Source: an uncultured Neptuniibacter sp. (GTDB taxonomy: Bacteria > Pseudomonadota > Gammaproteobacteria > Pseudomonadales > Balneatricaceae). Taken from it: 64,000 bases of DNA. Of this stretch, positions 17,545-26,016 are shown one piece after another. The notes beneath the pieces were generated by a model. The model saw only the letters and a program-made list of their open reading frames with translations, had not been told where the DNA came from and did no database searches. The position numbers and the translations under genes are program-made. The stretch lies in assembly GCF_947498015.1 (NCBI RefSeq), contig NZ_CANMIR010000015.1, forward strand, positions 1 through 64,000. Reading direction: 5' to 3'. Positions within the stretch are counted from its first letter, which is position 1. Each line of letters starts with the position of its first letter.

Positions 17545-19704
17545 ATGCGATCTACCCTCTCCCTGCGCACCCTCTGGATGCTAACCACAACTCTTCTGAC
17601 CGTGCTCTTTTCCTTATCGATTCATGCTGCGGTGATGGATAAAACTGCGATGGAAGACGCTTTCCCTTCTCCATACATTGTTGGAGACAGGGACCCAGAG
17701 CTACCCATATGGCCACTGTATAAACAGGATGCAACTGAGACCCCACTGATCGGTTACGCCTTCGAGTCTATCGACCTGGCAGCGGTACCCGGCTTTGCCG
17801 GTATCCCCTTTAACCTACTGATCGCCATTGACCCTGATGGTCAGTTCATTGATGTGCGCGTTCTTTCCCATCATGAACCAGTCTTTCTGGAGGGTTTGGG
17901 TGAGAGGCCACTAATCAACTTCGCAAAACAGTACCCCGGCATCTCGCTGATGCAGAATATAAAGATCGATGCGAACCCAACAGCCGCCGCAAAAGCCAAC
18001 TCCGCCAACGCCTATATTGATGGGGTTACCAAAGCCACTGCATCTATCCGTATTTTCAATCAATCAGTGTTGGCTTCAGCACTCCACGTAGCACGAGAGA
18101 AACTGGGGTACGCCAAAGGGCGCGATCCTGACCTGATTGCACGCTTAGATACTCAGCAGTTCACCGCGATGAGTTGGGATGAGCTGATCGAGGAGGGACT
18201 AATCACCCGCTATCAATTTACCAATACTCAGGTTGAGGAGCTGTTCAGGGACACCATCGGTGAGGGGCAGGATGAAGAGGCCCTCGCAGCACCTGAAGAT
18301 CGCTTTATCGAGTTATATGTTGCCAACCTGACCGTCCCAAGCGTAGGAAAAAACCTTCTGATGCCTGAAGCCTGGCGCTACCTGATGGACAATATCGCTA
18401 CCCATGATCAGGTTCTCCTGATTCTGGGTGATGGTCGCTACTCGTTCACTGGGGATAACTTTGTGCGCGGTAAAGTCCCTGAACGGCTAAGTCTGCAACA
18501 GGCAGAACTCCCCATAGAGATGCGAGATTTCGATCTGAGTGACCGCCTCGACCTGTTTGAGCTGGAGTATCAACTCAAACTCCCGGAAAGCTTACAGGAT
18601 CATGAATGGAAAGCGTTTCATGTGATCGCACAGGCGGGGTTGGATCCCGCTTATCCAGCTGAATTTAAACTGCATATTGAACGCCAGAAAGGGTGGCTCT
18701 ATCCTGAAACCGTCACCCGAGACCTACTCTTTGAAAGTACACTACCAGATAGCTATTTCATCGCGTCAGAGGGTGATAACAAAACCTGGCATAGCCTTTG
18801 GGCGGGTCGTAGTAGTGACATAGCGATATTACTCACAGCTCTGTTTGTTCTGACCATCGTGCTGATCCGCTACCCACTGTTAACTCAAGGTGGTCAGGCA
18901 CTACGTTGGTTCAGACCTCTCTATCTGCTATTCACACTGATATTCATCGGTTGGTATGCACAGGGCCAGCTCTCAATCGTTAATATCACAGGAATCTTAC
19001 AAGCCCAGATCGCTGGGCGTAGTCTTGAATTCTTCCTCTATGACCCGATGACAGTCATCCTCTGGGCGTATATCGGAATCACATTCTTTATCTGGGGCCG
19101 AGGAACCTTCTGTGGTTGGCTCTGCCCATTTGGCGCACTACAGGAGTTGGTCGGCAAGCTGCTCTCTTTTCTCAAGCTCCCCCAGATCAAAGTATCCACA
19201 ACACTGGATTCCCAGCTTAAATGGGTCAAATACCTTGTACTTGCAGCGATTCTGGTGACTGCGGTGATCTCCGTGCCTCTCACGGGAAGCGTTGTTGAGA
19301 TAGAACCCTTCAAAACCAGTATTACACTGTTATTTGATCGTTCATGGCCGTTTGTCTTATGGGCCACCGCTCTTCTGGGGCTCAGCCTGTTTGTTTATAA
19401 GGGTTACTGCCGCTATATCTGCCCTCTCGGTGCAGGTCTGGCACTGTTTGGTAAGCTGAGAATATTTAACTGGCTACCACGGCGTACAGAGTGCGGAAAT
19501 CCCTGCCAGCTCTGTAATAAACGTTGTGAATATCAGGCGATTGAACCCTCAGGAAAGATCGATTACAACGAGTGCTTCCAGTGTCTGGACTGTGTCGTCA
19601 TCTATGACAGTGAAGAGCTCTGCGTCCCCAGAATTGTTGAAAAACGCCAGGGGCGAAAGCTAAAAACTCGCAGTCCCGACCCATCGATTATCGCTACCGA
19701 CTAA
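17545..19704 (+). CDS. NosR/NirI-family FMN-binding, iron-sulfur membrane protein
   Basis: 719 residues. An N-terminal signal/anchor (TTTLLTVLFSLSIHAA) is followed by a periplasmic FMN-binding domain with DGVTKATAS near 161, where a Thr would carry covalent FMN. After a long spacer there are about five membrane helices from residue 422 on. Two CxxxCP motifs (CGWLCPFG and CRYICPLG) and a C-terminal Cys cluster (CGNPCQLCNKRC, CFQCLDC) predict [4Fe-4S] centres. NosR passes electrons from quinol to the periplasm for N2O reductase and related systems. No nosZ, nir or dehalogenase gene is in the window, so its partner is unknown. It stands alone between the cyclase and a terminator at 19732. Confidence 0.88.
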   Translation: MRSTLSLRTLWMLTTTLLTVLFSLSIHAAVMDKTAMEDAFPSPYIVGDRDPELPIWPLYKQDATETPLIGYAFESIDLAAVPGFAGIPFNLLIAIDPDGQFIDVRVLSHHEPVFLEGLGERPLINFAKQYPGISLMQNIKIDANPTAAAKANSANAYIDGVTKATASIRIFNQSVLASALHVAREKLGYAKGRDPDLIARLDTQQFTAMSWDELIEEGLITRYQFTNTQVEELFRDTIGEGQDEEALAAPEDRFIELYVANLTVPSVGKNLLMPEAWRYLMDNIATHDQVLLILGDGRYSFTGDNFVRGKVPERLSLQQAELPIEMRDFDLSDRLDLFELEYQLKLPESLQDHEWKAFHVIAQAGLDPAYPAEFKLHIERQKGWLYPETVTRDLLFESTLPDSYFIASEGDNKTWHSLWAGRSSDIAILLTALFVLTIVLIRYPLLTQGGQALRWFRPLYLLFTLIFIGWYAQGQLSIVNITGILQAQIAGRSLEFFLYDPMTVILWAYIGITFFIWGRGTFCGWLCPFGALQELVGKLLSFLKLPQIKVSTTLDSQLKWVKYLVLAAILVTAVISVPLTGSVVEIEPFKTSITLLFDRSWPFVLWATALLGLSLFVYKGYCRYICPLGAGLALFGKLRIFNWLPRRTECGNPCQLCNKRCEYQAIEPSGKIDYNECFQCLDCVVIYDSEELCVPRIVEKRQGRKLKTRSPDPSIIATD

Positions 19705-19731
19705 TCCAGTTTTTAACCTCCCCTATTTTTT

Positions 19732-19766
19732 GACAACTGCCCTTATCCCGAGGGCAGTTGTCGTTT
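19732..19766 (+). terminator. intrinsic terminator of the NosR-like gene
   Basis: A perfect 12-bp stem (GACAACTGCCCT / AGGGCAGTTGTC) with a seven-base loop is followed by GTTTTCTA. It lies 27 bases after the stop codon. Confidence 0.85.
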
Positions 19767-19859
19767 TCTATACCTGAATATCAGCCTGAAACCGACAGAA
19801 CACTATCCCATTTAGGAAATTCGTCAATTTGAGACACTAGATCCCAATATAGAAAATAT

Positions 19860-19888
19860 TTGACTTTAGAAAAATGCAGTATTATGGT
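19860..19888 (+). promoter_or_regulatory. candidate sigma-70 promoter of the TRAP operon
   Basis: TTGACT (19860-19865) and TATGGT (19883-19888) are spaced by 17 bases, about 105 bases upstream of the dctP start. Five of six bases match the -35 consensus, while the -10 is weaker. The position fits transcription of dctPQM and the following genes. Confidence 0.55.
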
Positions 19889-19914
19889 TCCTATAGTTCC
19901 ACTTTTGATATATC

Positions 19915-19929
19915 GAGACATAGAGTCTC
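19915..19929. promoter_or_regulatory. inverted repeat, candidate operator of the TRAP operon
   Basis: GAGAC-ATAGA-GTCTC forms a 5-5-5 inverted repeat just downstream of the candidate promoter, a place where a repressor would act. The IclR-type regulator at 26956-27741 is one possible binder. No confirmed second copy was found near the IclR gene, so this is only a suggestion. Confidence 0.35.
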
Positions 19930-19993
19930 ATAAAATAACTAATTGGCTCAGCACTGTTCATTGATTACAGGCGGCTACAAAAGAGGATTAATA

Positions 19994-21073
19994 GTGAACA
20001 TGTCTAAAAATAATTCCCGTTCCACATTGATAAAAATGGCTACCATTGGTGCTCTATTAGCATCAACAAGCACTGTCACTCTGGCTGGCGACAGTGAAAG
20101 CATTCGCTGGAAAGTACAGTCGGTTTTTGGCACCCATCTACCCGCACTGGGTGATCCGATCGCTCAGATTGCAACTCAGATCAAAGAAGCTAGTAACGGC
20201 AGCGTGCAGTTCAAAGTTTATGAGCCAGGAAAGATCGTTCCGCCCTTTGCGATTACTGAGGCGGTAAAGAACAATCAGATTCCAGCTGGCCTGGCACTGC
20301 TGGGGTATGATCAGGGCAAGATTCCCGCTTCCGGTTTATTCAGTAACGTACCTTTCGGTATGGAACCTTGGGAATATGCAGCCTGGTGGTATGACGGTGA
20401 AGGTAAAACACTGGCTGAAGCCCTCTACGCAAAACATAATATCCAACCGGTACTCTGCGGTGTCATCGGCCCTGAAACAGCCGGCTGGTTCCGTAAGGAG
20501 ATCACATCAATTGATGACTTTAAGGGGCTGAAAATCCGCTTTGCCGGACTTGGCGGCCAGGTTCTACAAAAAGCCGGGGCCTCTGTAACGTCGATGCCAG
20601 GTGGTGAGATATTCCCTGCACTTGAAAAAGGTGCAATCGATGCAACGGAGTTTTCGATGCCAGCAATCGACCAGCTACTGGGCTTCGACAAAGTTGCTAA
20701 AAACAACTATTTCCCTGGTTGGCACCAAACATTTACTGCAAATCACTTAGTGATCAACAAACAGGTCTGGAACAAACTGAGTGCTTCAAACAAGGCGATG
20801 ATCGAGATGGCCTGTACTGCAGGAACACTCAGAGCACTGACACGTGGTGAGTCTCTTCAGGGGGCCGTGGTTAACGGCTTCGAAGATAAAGGCGTAACCG
20901 CACGTAAGCTGGATCCAGCCCTACTCGCTCAATTGAAAGGTCTAACCGACGAGGTAATGGCCGAGCAATCTGCTAAAGATGCTGACTTCAAACGCGTTTA
21001 TGAATCCCAGCAGGCATTCATGAAAGAGTATAAATCCTGGAAGCGACTCGCTTACCTACCCAGAGATTTTTAA
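19994..21073 (+). CDS. TRAP transporter substrate-binding protein (DctP family)
   Basis: 359 residues with a signal peptide (TLIKMATIGALLASTSTVTLAG). The periplasmic DctP fold shows FKGLKIRFAGLGGQVLQKAGAS, including the Arg that usually salt-bridges the substrate carboxylate, and GGEIFPALEKGAIDATE, typical of TRAP binding proteins. The ligand is therefore likely an organic acid. Spacing from AGAGGA (19982-19987) favours the GTG at 19994; ATG 20000 would be rather far. The first gene of a TRAP operon, it is followed by a stable hairpin at 21110 and then dctQ and dctM. Confidence 0.9.
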   Translation: MNMSKNNSRSTLIKMATIGALLASTSTVTLAGDSESIRWKVQSVFGTHLPALGDPIAQIATQIKEASNGSVQFKVYEPGKIVPPFAITEAVKNNQIPAGLALLGYDQGKIPASGLFSNVPFGMEPWEYAAWWYDGEGKTLAEALYAKHNIQPVLCGVIGPETAGWFRKEITSIDDFKGLKIRFAGLGGQVLQKAGASVTSMPGGEIFPALEKGAIDATEFSMPAIDQLLGFDKVAKNNYFPGWHQTFTANHLVINKQVWNKLSASNKAMIEMACTAGTLRALTRGESLQGAVVNGFEDKGVTARKLDPALLAQLKGLTDEVMAEQSAKDADFKRVYESQQAFMKEYKSWKRLAYLPRDF

Positions 21074-21109
21074 GCCTTTCTCATTTCATTCAGCCTTTTT
21101 ATTAACCAT

Positions 21110-21138
21110 CACACCGGCTCTCGTAGCGCGCCGGTGTG
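21110..21138 (+). terminator. hairpin between dctP and dctQ
   Basis: A 9-bp stem CACACCGGC / GCCGGTGTG with an 11-base loop and no T-run behind it. Hairpins here are commonly thought to protect or partly end the binding-protein mRNA, giving more DctP than membrane subunits. The label terminator is a convenience; attenuation is inferred. Confidence 0.5.
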
Positions 21139-21182
21139 AACTCTGACGAGTTGCCGAAACGACCGGTACTTAAGGAGGAGCT

Positions 21183-21794
21183 ATGCAGCAAAGCAATCAA
21201 ACCCCGGATGTCCAGATAGATCATGTCGATCTGGACAGTCTGACCCACCATACCGAATTGCCTGAGACACGCTTGTCTGTATGGCTGGATTCGTTGCTAT
21301 GCAAAATTGGTCAGGCTATCTCATGGACATGGATCGTTTTAATGTCGGTCATCATTCTTAATGTTTTTATGCGCTACATCTTGGGTGAGGGCAGAATCGA
21401 ATTTGAAGAGCTGCAATGGCACTTATATGCCACGGGCTGGTTAATCGGACTCTCCTACTGCTTTGTCGCAGATGACCATGTCAGAGTTGACCTGCTTCAT
21501 CACCGCTTTTCATTACGCACTCAGGCCTGGGTCGAATTACTGGGCATTCTGTTTCTGCTCGTACCGTTCATCGGCATTGTGCTCTGGTATGCACTGCCTT
21601 TCATTGCCTATTCATGGCAGTTGGGTGAGATCTCCGGTGATCCGGGCGGGCTTCCCTATCGCTGGATGATCAAAGCGGTTCTCCTGTTCGGTTTCATGCT
21701 GCTGGCTCTGGCTACATTGTCACGCCTCAGCCGAGTCTGCGTTCTGCTGTTCCTGCCTCGTTCAATGACTAATACCGCACCAGCCACCGCTTAG
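21183..21794 (+). CDS. TRAP transporter small membrane subunit (DctQ)
   Basis: 203 residues with four predicted membrane helices, starting around WTWIVLMSVIILNVFMRYI and including the conserved FEELQWHLYATGWLIGLSY region and DDHVRVDLLHHRF. It partners the large subunit encoded ten bases downstream. The start follows a strong GGAGGAG site. The N-terminal 45 residues ahead of the first helix are longer than in many DctQ proteins and hydrophilic. Confidence 0.9.
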   Translation: MQQSNQTPDVQIDHVDLDSLTHHTELPETRLSVWLDSLLCKIGQAISWTWIVLMSVIILNVFMRYILGEGRIEFEELQWHLYATGWLIGLSYCFVADDHVRVDLLHHRFSLRTQAWVELLGILFLLVPFIGIVLWYALPFIAYSWQLGEISGDPGGLPYRWMIKAVLLFGFMLLALATLSRLSRVCVLLFLPRSMTNTAPATA

Positions 21795-21803
21795 GAGAGC
21801 ATC

Positions 21804-23159
21804 ATGGAAATTAATGAAATCCTCGCCATCACTATGTTCGCCAGTTTTATCGGCCTGCTGTTCAGCGGTTTCCCCGTAGCATGGGTGATGGGGGGTATCG
21901 CTATCATTTTTGCCATCATTTCGATGGCTGCAGACAGCTGGTTCGATGCCTTCATCGGTATCGACTGGAACTATGTATCCATAGCTGTACCACGTATGTG
22001 GGATGTCATGACCAACTGGGTATTGGTCGCTCTGCCGATGTTTGTCTTTATGGGGCTAATGCTGGATCGCTCTGGTGTCGCCGAAGATCTGATGGTCAAC
22101 CTGGCACGTCTGTTTGGTCGTGTCCGTGGTGGCCTTGCCGTCACCGTAACTTTTGTGGGCCTGCTGCTTGCTGCCTCCACCGGTATTATTGGAGCCTCCG
22201 TTGTTCTGCTTGCAGTACTCGGGGTCCCGCTAATGATGCGTGAAGGCTATAGCAAAGAGCTAGCCTGCGGAACTGTATGCTCTACTGGTACCCTGGGTAT
22301 CCTTATCCCCCCAAGTATCATGCTCGTCATGATGGGAGACCGTATTGGTCTCTCAGTGGGGGATCTTTTTCTCGGGGCTCTATTTCCAGGACTTCTGCTC
22401 GCGGCGCTCTATGTGACCTACATCATGTTGTATGGATTTATGCGCCCCCATGCAGCACCGGTTCCTAAAGATGCAGAAAAAGTTTCCATTCAGGTACTAC
22501 TCAACGTCCTTAAAGCGGTACTGCCCACGGCTGGACTGATCATGGCGGTACTTGGATCAATTTTCTTTGGCATCGCGACACCCACAGAAGCATCCGGTGT
22601 TGGCGCTCTGGGTGCTACCCTACTCGCGATGAGCAAAGGCCGTCTATCGTTGCAGGTTCTCCGTGAAGTCGGCCAGGAAACGACTAAAACGACTGCATTT
22701 ATTTTTGCATTACTCTTGGGCGCCACTGCGTTTTCTCTCGTTCTGAGAGGACTTGGCGGCGATGAGTTGATCGAAGGCACCTTAACTGGACTGCCATTCA
22801 GCCCCACCGGGATTGTCATCTGTATTCTGGTCGTCACATTCCTGCTTGGTTTCTTTCTCGACTGGATCGAACTGACACTGATCATTCTCCCTCTAGTTGC
22901 GCCGGTCGTTGCTAATCTGGGCTTTGATCTGGTCTGGTTTACCGTGCTATTCGCGGTTTGTCTGCAGACATCTTTTTTAACCCCCCCCGTTGGCTTTGCG
23001 CTTTTCTATCTCAAAGGGGTCGCCCCCCAAGGGATACAGCTCAGCAACATTTACCGAGGTGTCTTGCCGTTCATCCTGATTCAACTAATAGGACTGACCA
23101 TCGTGTTCTATTGGCAGGGTATCGTCACCTGGCTGCCCGCTACGGCTTACGCTCCCTGA
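21804..23159 (+). CDS. TRAP transporter large membrane subunit (DctM)
   Basis: 451 residues, about twelve membrane helices, with typical DctM features such as GVPLMMREGYSKELACGT, TGTLGILIPPSIMLV and the repeated half near ATPTEASGVGALGATLL. It forms the Na+-driven permease with DctQ, taking substrate from the upstream binding protein. A GGAGAG site precedes ATG 21804. Catabolic genes follow on the same strand. Confidence 0.94.
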   Translation: MEINEILAITMFASFIGLLFSGFPVAWVMGGIAIIFAIISMAADSWFDAFIGIDWNYVSIAVPRMWDVMTNWVLVALPMFVFMGLMLDRSGVAEDLMVNLARLFGRVRGGLAVTVTFVGLLLAASTGIIGASVVLLAVLGVPLMMREGYSKELACGTVCSTGTLGILIPPSIMLVMMGDRIGLSVGDLFLGALFPGLLLAALYVTYIMLYGFMRPHAAPVPKDAEKVSIQVLLNVLKAVLPTAGLIMAVLGSIFFGIATPTEASGVGALGATLLAMSKGRLSLQVLREVGQETTKTTAFIFALLLGATAFSLVLRGLGGDELIEGTLTGLPFSPTGIVICILVVTFLLGFFLDWIELTLIILPLVAPVVANLGFDLVWFTVLFAVCLQTSFLTPPVGFALFYLKGVAPQGIQLSNIYRGVLPFILIQLIGLTIVFYWQGIVTWLPATAYAP

Positions 23160-23236
23160 CCATGAGCATCTGACTCATGGGCTTATTCAACTTTAACTCA
23201 CTGCTCTCCCTTCTTATTGGGAAAATAGGAGCCGAT

Positions 23237-24397
23237 ATGTCTAATAAAATAATTCTGCCTCGCATCATGCAGGTTGGTGCAGGCGCTCGTCAGGAGATTC
23301 CAAATATTCTGACCAGCCTCAACTGCAAACGTCCGTTGATCATCACCGACAAAGTGATGGTGGATCTGGGTTACATCCATGATATCGAAACCCTGCTCTC
23401 CAACCATATGATCTACAGCGATGTGTTCGATGATACCGTTCCAGAGCCTACAATCAGCTCCATCATGGAGGGTGTCAACATGGTGCGTGAGGGCGAGTAC
23501 GATTCGATCATCGCGATCGGTGGCGGCAGCCCAATCGACAGCGCCAAAGCGATATCAATTTTAGGCAAACACAGCGGTTCGATGCGGGACTATAAATTCC
23601 CGCGCATCGTTGATGAAGCTGGCTTGCCGATTATCGCTGTTCCGACAACTGCAGGTACCGGTTCAGAGGTCACAAAATTCACCATCATTACTGATGAAGA
23701 AAATGATGAGAAGATGCTCTGCCTTGGCTTAGGGTTCATGCCCGTTGCCGCTCTGGTCGATTATGAGCTGACTCTGAGTTTACCTCCGCGCATCACTGCA
23801 GATACGGGAATCGACGCATTGACCCATGCGATGGAGGGCTATGTAAGCCAAAAAGCCAATCCCTATAGCGATACACAGGTTCTCGCCGCAATGAGCCTGA
23901 TCGGCCCTAACCTGAGACGGGCATATCACGATGGTCAGGACAAAGAGGCTCGTGAAGCGATGATGCTGGGCTCTACGCTGGCTGGGATCGGTTTCTCCAA
24001 TGCATCAGTAGCATTGGTACACGGCATGAGCCGACCGATCGGTGCTTTCTTCCATGTTCCCCATGGATTATCCAATGCCATGCTGCTACCCAGTGTAACC
24101 GCCTTCTCAATTGAAGCCGCTCCCGAACGCTACGCCACATGCGCCCGCACGATGGGTGTCGCTGATCAGAACGACACTGATGATCAGGCAAATCAAAAAC
24201 TTCTGGATGAACTGTACGCGCTCAATGATGAGCTAAAAGTCCCTACGTTGTCGCAATACGGCATCGATAAAACCCTCTACGACTCTTTGCTGGATGAGAT
24301 GGCTACGCAAGCCCTTAATTCTGGTTCTCCGGGTAACAACCCACGTGTACCAAGCAAAGAAGAGATTGTCGAAATTTATAAAAACCTTTGGAAATAG
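23237..24397 (+). CDS. iron-containing alcohol dehydrogenase (DddB-like)
   Basis: 386 residues of the Fe-ADH (class III) family. NAD-binding GGGSPIDSAKA and TTAGTGSEVT are present. Likely metal ligands are the Asp and His of DTGIDALTHAMEGY and the His residues of LVHGMSRPIGAFFHVPHG. I chose ATG 23237, with AGGAG eight bases upstream, over an upstream in-frame start with no ribosome site. Followed 12 bases later by a CoA-acylating aldehyde dehydrogenase, it resembles the DddB-DddC pair that turns 3-hydroxypropionate into malonate semialdehyde and then acetyl-CoA. With a TRAP importer in front and no dddD, 3-hydroxypropionate or a similar hydroxy-acid is the favoured substrate (inference). Confidence 0.85.
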   Translation: MSNKIILPRIMQVGAGARQEIPNILTSLNCKRPLIITDKVMVDLGYIHDIETLLSNHMIYSDVFDDTVPEPTISSIMEGVNMVREGEYDSIIAIGGGSPIDSAKAISILGKHSGSMRDYKFPRIVDEAGLPIIAVPTTAGTGSEVTKFTIITDEENDEKMLCLGLGFMPVAALVDYELTLSLPPRITADTGIDALTHAMEGYVSQKANPYSDTQVLAAMSLIGPNLRRAYHDGQDKEAREAMMLGSTLAGIGFSNASVALVHGMSRPIGAFFHVPHGLSNAMLLPSVTAFSIEAAPERYATCARTMGVADQNDTDDQANQKLLDELYALNDELKVPTLSQYGIDKTLYDSLLDEMATQALNSGSPGNNPRVPSKEEIVEIYKNLWK

Positions 24398-24409
24398 GAG
24401 TCATATCTT

Positions 24410-25906
24410 ATGAAAACAGTTAGTCATCTAATCAATAACCGAGCTACACCGGTCACCGAGAACGATCGCATTGCTCCTGTCTTCAACCCAGCGACCGGTC
24501 AGGTTAGCAAAAATGTTGCACTGGCCAGTAAAGATACTGTACAAGAGGCGATCGCTGCCGCCGAAGCCGCATACCCGGCATGGCGTAATACTCCGCCTCA
24601 GAAGCGCGCTGCGATTATGTTCCGTTTCAAAGAACTGTTGCAGCAAAATGCTGATCGTATAGCTGAAGTTGTGGGTGAAGAGCATGGCAAGATCTCCCAT
24701 GATGCGATGGGCGAACTACAGCGTGGTATCGAGTGCGTGGAATACGCATGCTACGCACCCGAACTTCTGAAAGGCGAGCACTCCCGTAACGTGGGCCCTG
24801 GTATCGATAGCTGGAGTGAGTTTCAGGCGCTGGGTGTTGTCGCAGGTATCACGCCGTTTAACTTCCCTGCAATGGTACCACTTTGGATGTATCCGATGGC
24901 CATCGTTTGCGGCAACACTTTCGTGTTAAAGCCTTCTGAGCGTAATCCATCATCTGCAATGCTGGTTGCAGAACTACTGTATGAAGCGGGTCTGCCTGAA
25001 GGTGTTTTGAATGTAGTTAATGGCGATAAAGAAGCGGTTGATCTACTGCTGACGAATGAGAGCATCAAAGCGGTAAGCTTTGTCGGTTCAACACCCATTG
25101 CTGAATACATCTACACCACAGCTAACGCGAACGGTAAGCGCTGTCAGGCACTAGGCGGTGCAAAAAACCACTCCATCATCATGCCTGATGCTGATATGGA
25201 TAACGCAGTTAACCAACTATTGGGCGCGGCATTTGGTTCTTCAGGTGAACGCTGCATGGCGCTGTCTGTTGCAGTTGCTGTCGGTGATAAAGCCGCCGAC
25301 ACACTGATTGAAAAAATGAGTGTTGCCATGCAGCCCCTGAAAGTCGGCGCATATACCAACAGCGATAATGACTTTGGTCCGGTGATCACCCGCGAACATC
25401 AGCAGAAGGTAGTTGGTTTCATCGATAGCGCAGAGAACGATGGTGCCAAAGTGGTCGTCGATGGCCGCAATCCACAGGTTGAAGGCTATGAAGACGGCTT
25501 CTTCGTTGGCGCAACCCTGATCGATAACGTCACAACAGATATGGAAAGTTATCAACAGGAGATCTTCGGTCCGGTTCTGCAGGTAGTGCGTGTCAACACC
25601 ATGGAGGAAGCCATGCAGATGATCAACGATCACGAATACGGTAACGGTACCTGTATCTTTACCCGTGACGGTGAAGCCGCGCGTTACTTCTCCGATGCGA
25701 TTCAGGTCGGCATGGTAGGTATCAATGTGCCGCTGCCTGTACCCGTGGCGTATCATAGCTTCGGTGGTTGGAAACGTTCTCTGTTCGGTGATCTGCACGC
25801 GTATGGTCCAGACTCCGTTCGTTTCTTTACTAAGCGTAAAACGATCACTCAGCGCTGGCCATCCAGCGGCGTACGTGAAGGTGTAGATTTCGCCTTTCCA
25901 TCCTGA
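24410..25906 (+). CDS. CoA-acylating (methyl)malonate-semialdehyde dehydrogenase (DddC/MmsA-like)
   Basis: 498 residues, aldehyde dehydrogenase superfamily. Catalytic Cys lies in SSGERCMALSV, with [25 protein letters not shown] and QEIFGPVLQVVRV as family marks. MmsA/IolA/DddC enzymes oxidise malonate or methylmalonate semialdehyde with NAD+ and CoA, releasing CO2 and yielding acetyl- or propionyl-CoA. A second family member, clearly diverged, is mmsA at 46320-47813, so this copy is probably dedicated to the TRAP-imported substrate. AGGAGTCATATCTT precedes the ATG. A hairpin follows the stop within ten bases. Confidence 0.9.
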   Translation: MKTVSHLINNRATPVTENDRIAPVFNPATGQVSKNVALASKDTVQEAIAAAEAAYPAWRNTPPQKRAAIMFRFKELLQQNADRIAEVVGEEHGKISHDAMGELQRGIECVEYACYAPELLKGEHSRNVGPGIDSWSEFQALGVVAGITPFNFPAMVPLWMYPMAIVCGNTFVLKPSERNPSSAMLVAELLYEAGLPEGVLNVVNGDKEAVDLLLTNESIKAVSFVGSTPIAEYIYTTANANGKRCQALGGAKNHSIIMPDADMDNAVNQLLGAAFGSSGERCMALSVAVAVGDKAADTLIEKMSVAMQPLKVGAYTNSDNDFGPVITREHQQKVVGFIDSAENDGAKVVVDGRNPQVEGYEDGFFVGATLIDNVTTDMESYQQEIFGPVLQVVRVNTMEEAMQMINDHEYGNGTCIFTRDGEAARYFSDAIQVGMVGINVPLPVPVAYHSFGGWKRSLFGDLHAYGPDSVRFFTKRKTITQRWPSSGVREGVDFAFPS

Positions 25907-25914
25907 TCTCAATC

Positions 25915-25937
25915 GCTCCGGGTCACTGACCCGGAGC
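25915..25937 (+). terminator. hairpin after the semialdehyde dehydrogenase gene
   Basis: GCTCCGGGTCA and TGACCCGGAGC form an 11-bp palindrome with one central base, nine bases after the stop. There is no clear T-run, so it may end transcription incompletely before the DMT gene. Confidence 0.5.
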
Positions 25938-26016
25938 ATTCCGGCTTTGCTAACAAATCGGACTGTGACTAAATCCCAGTGCCGAGACCATCTCACCTTT
26001 CAACAGGAGCATGATT

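Noticed and set aside
17545..19704. Calling the NosR-like protein part of nitrous oxide reduction
   Set aside because: No nosZ, nosD, nosF, nosY or nosL in the window; family similarity alone does not show denitrification.
23177..23236. Longer start for the iron-containing dehydrogenase
   Set aside because: No ribosome site before 23177, while ATG 23237 has AGGAG at proper spacing and matches the family N-terminus.
23237..25906. Calling the dehydrogenase pair a DMSP catabolism locus
   Set aside because: No DMSP lyase, DddD or BCCT transporter gene lies near; only the lower-route pair is present, so the substrate is left open.
25241..25996. Long minus-strand open frame of 251 codons
   Set aside because: It lies antisense inside the semialdehyde dehydrogenase gene, lacks domain features, and reflects codon bias of the real gene.
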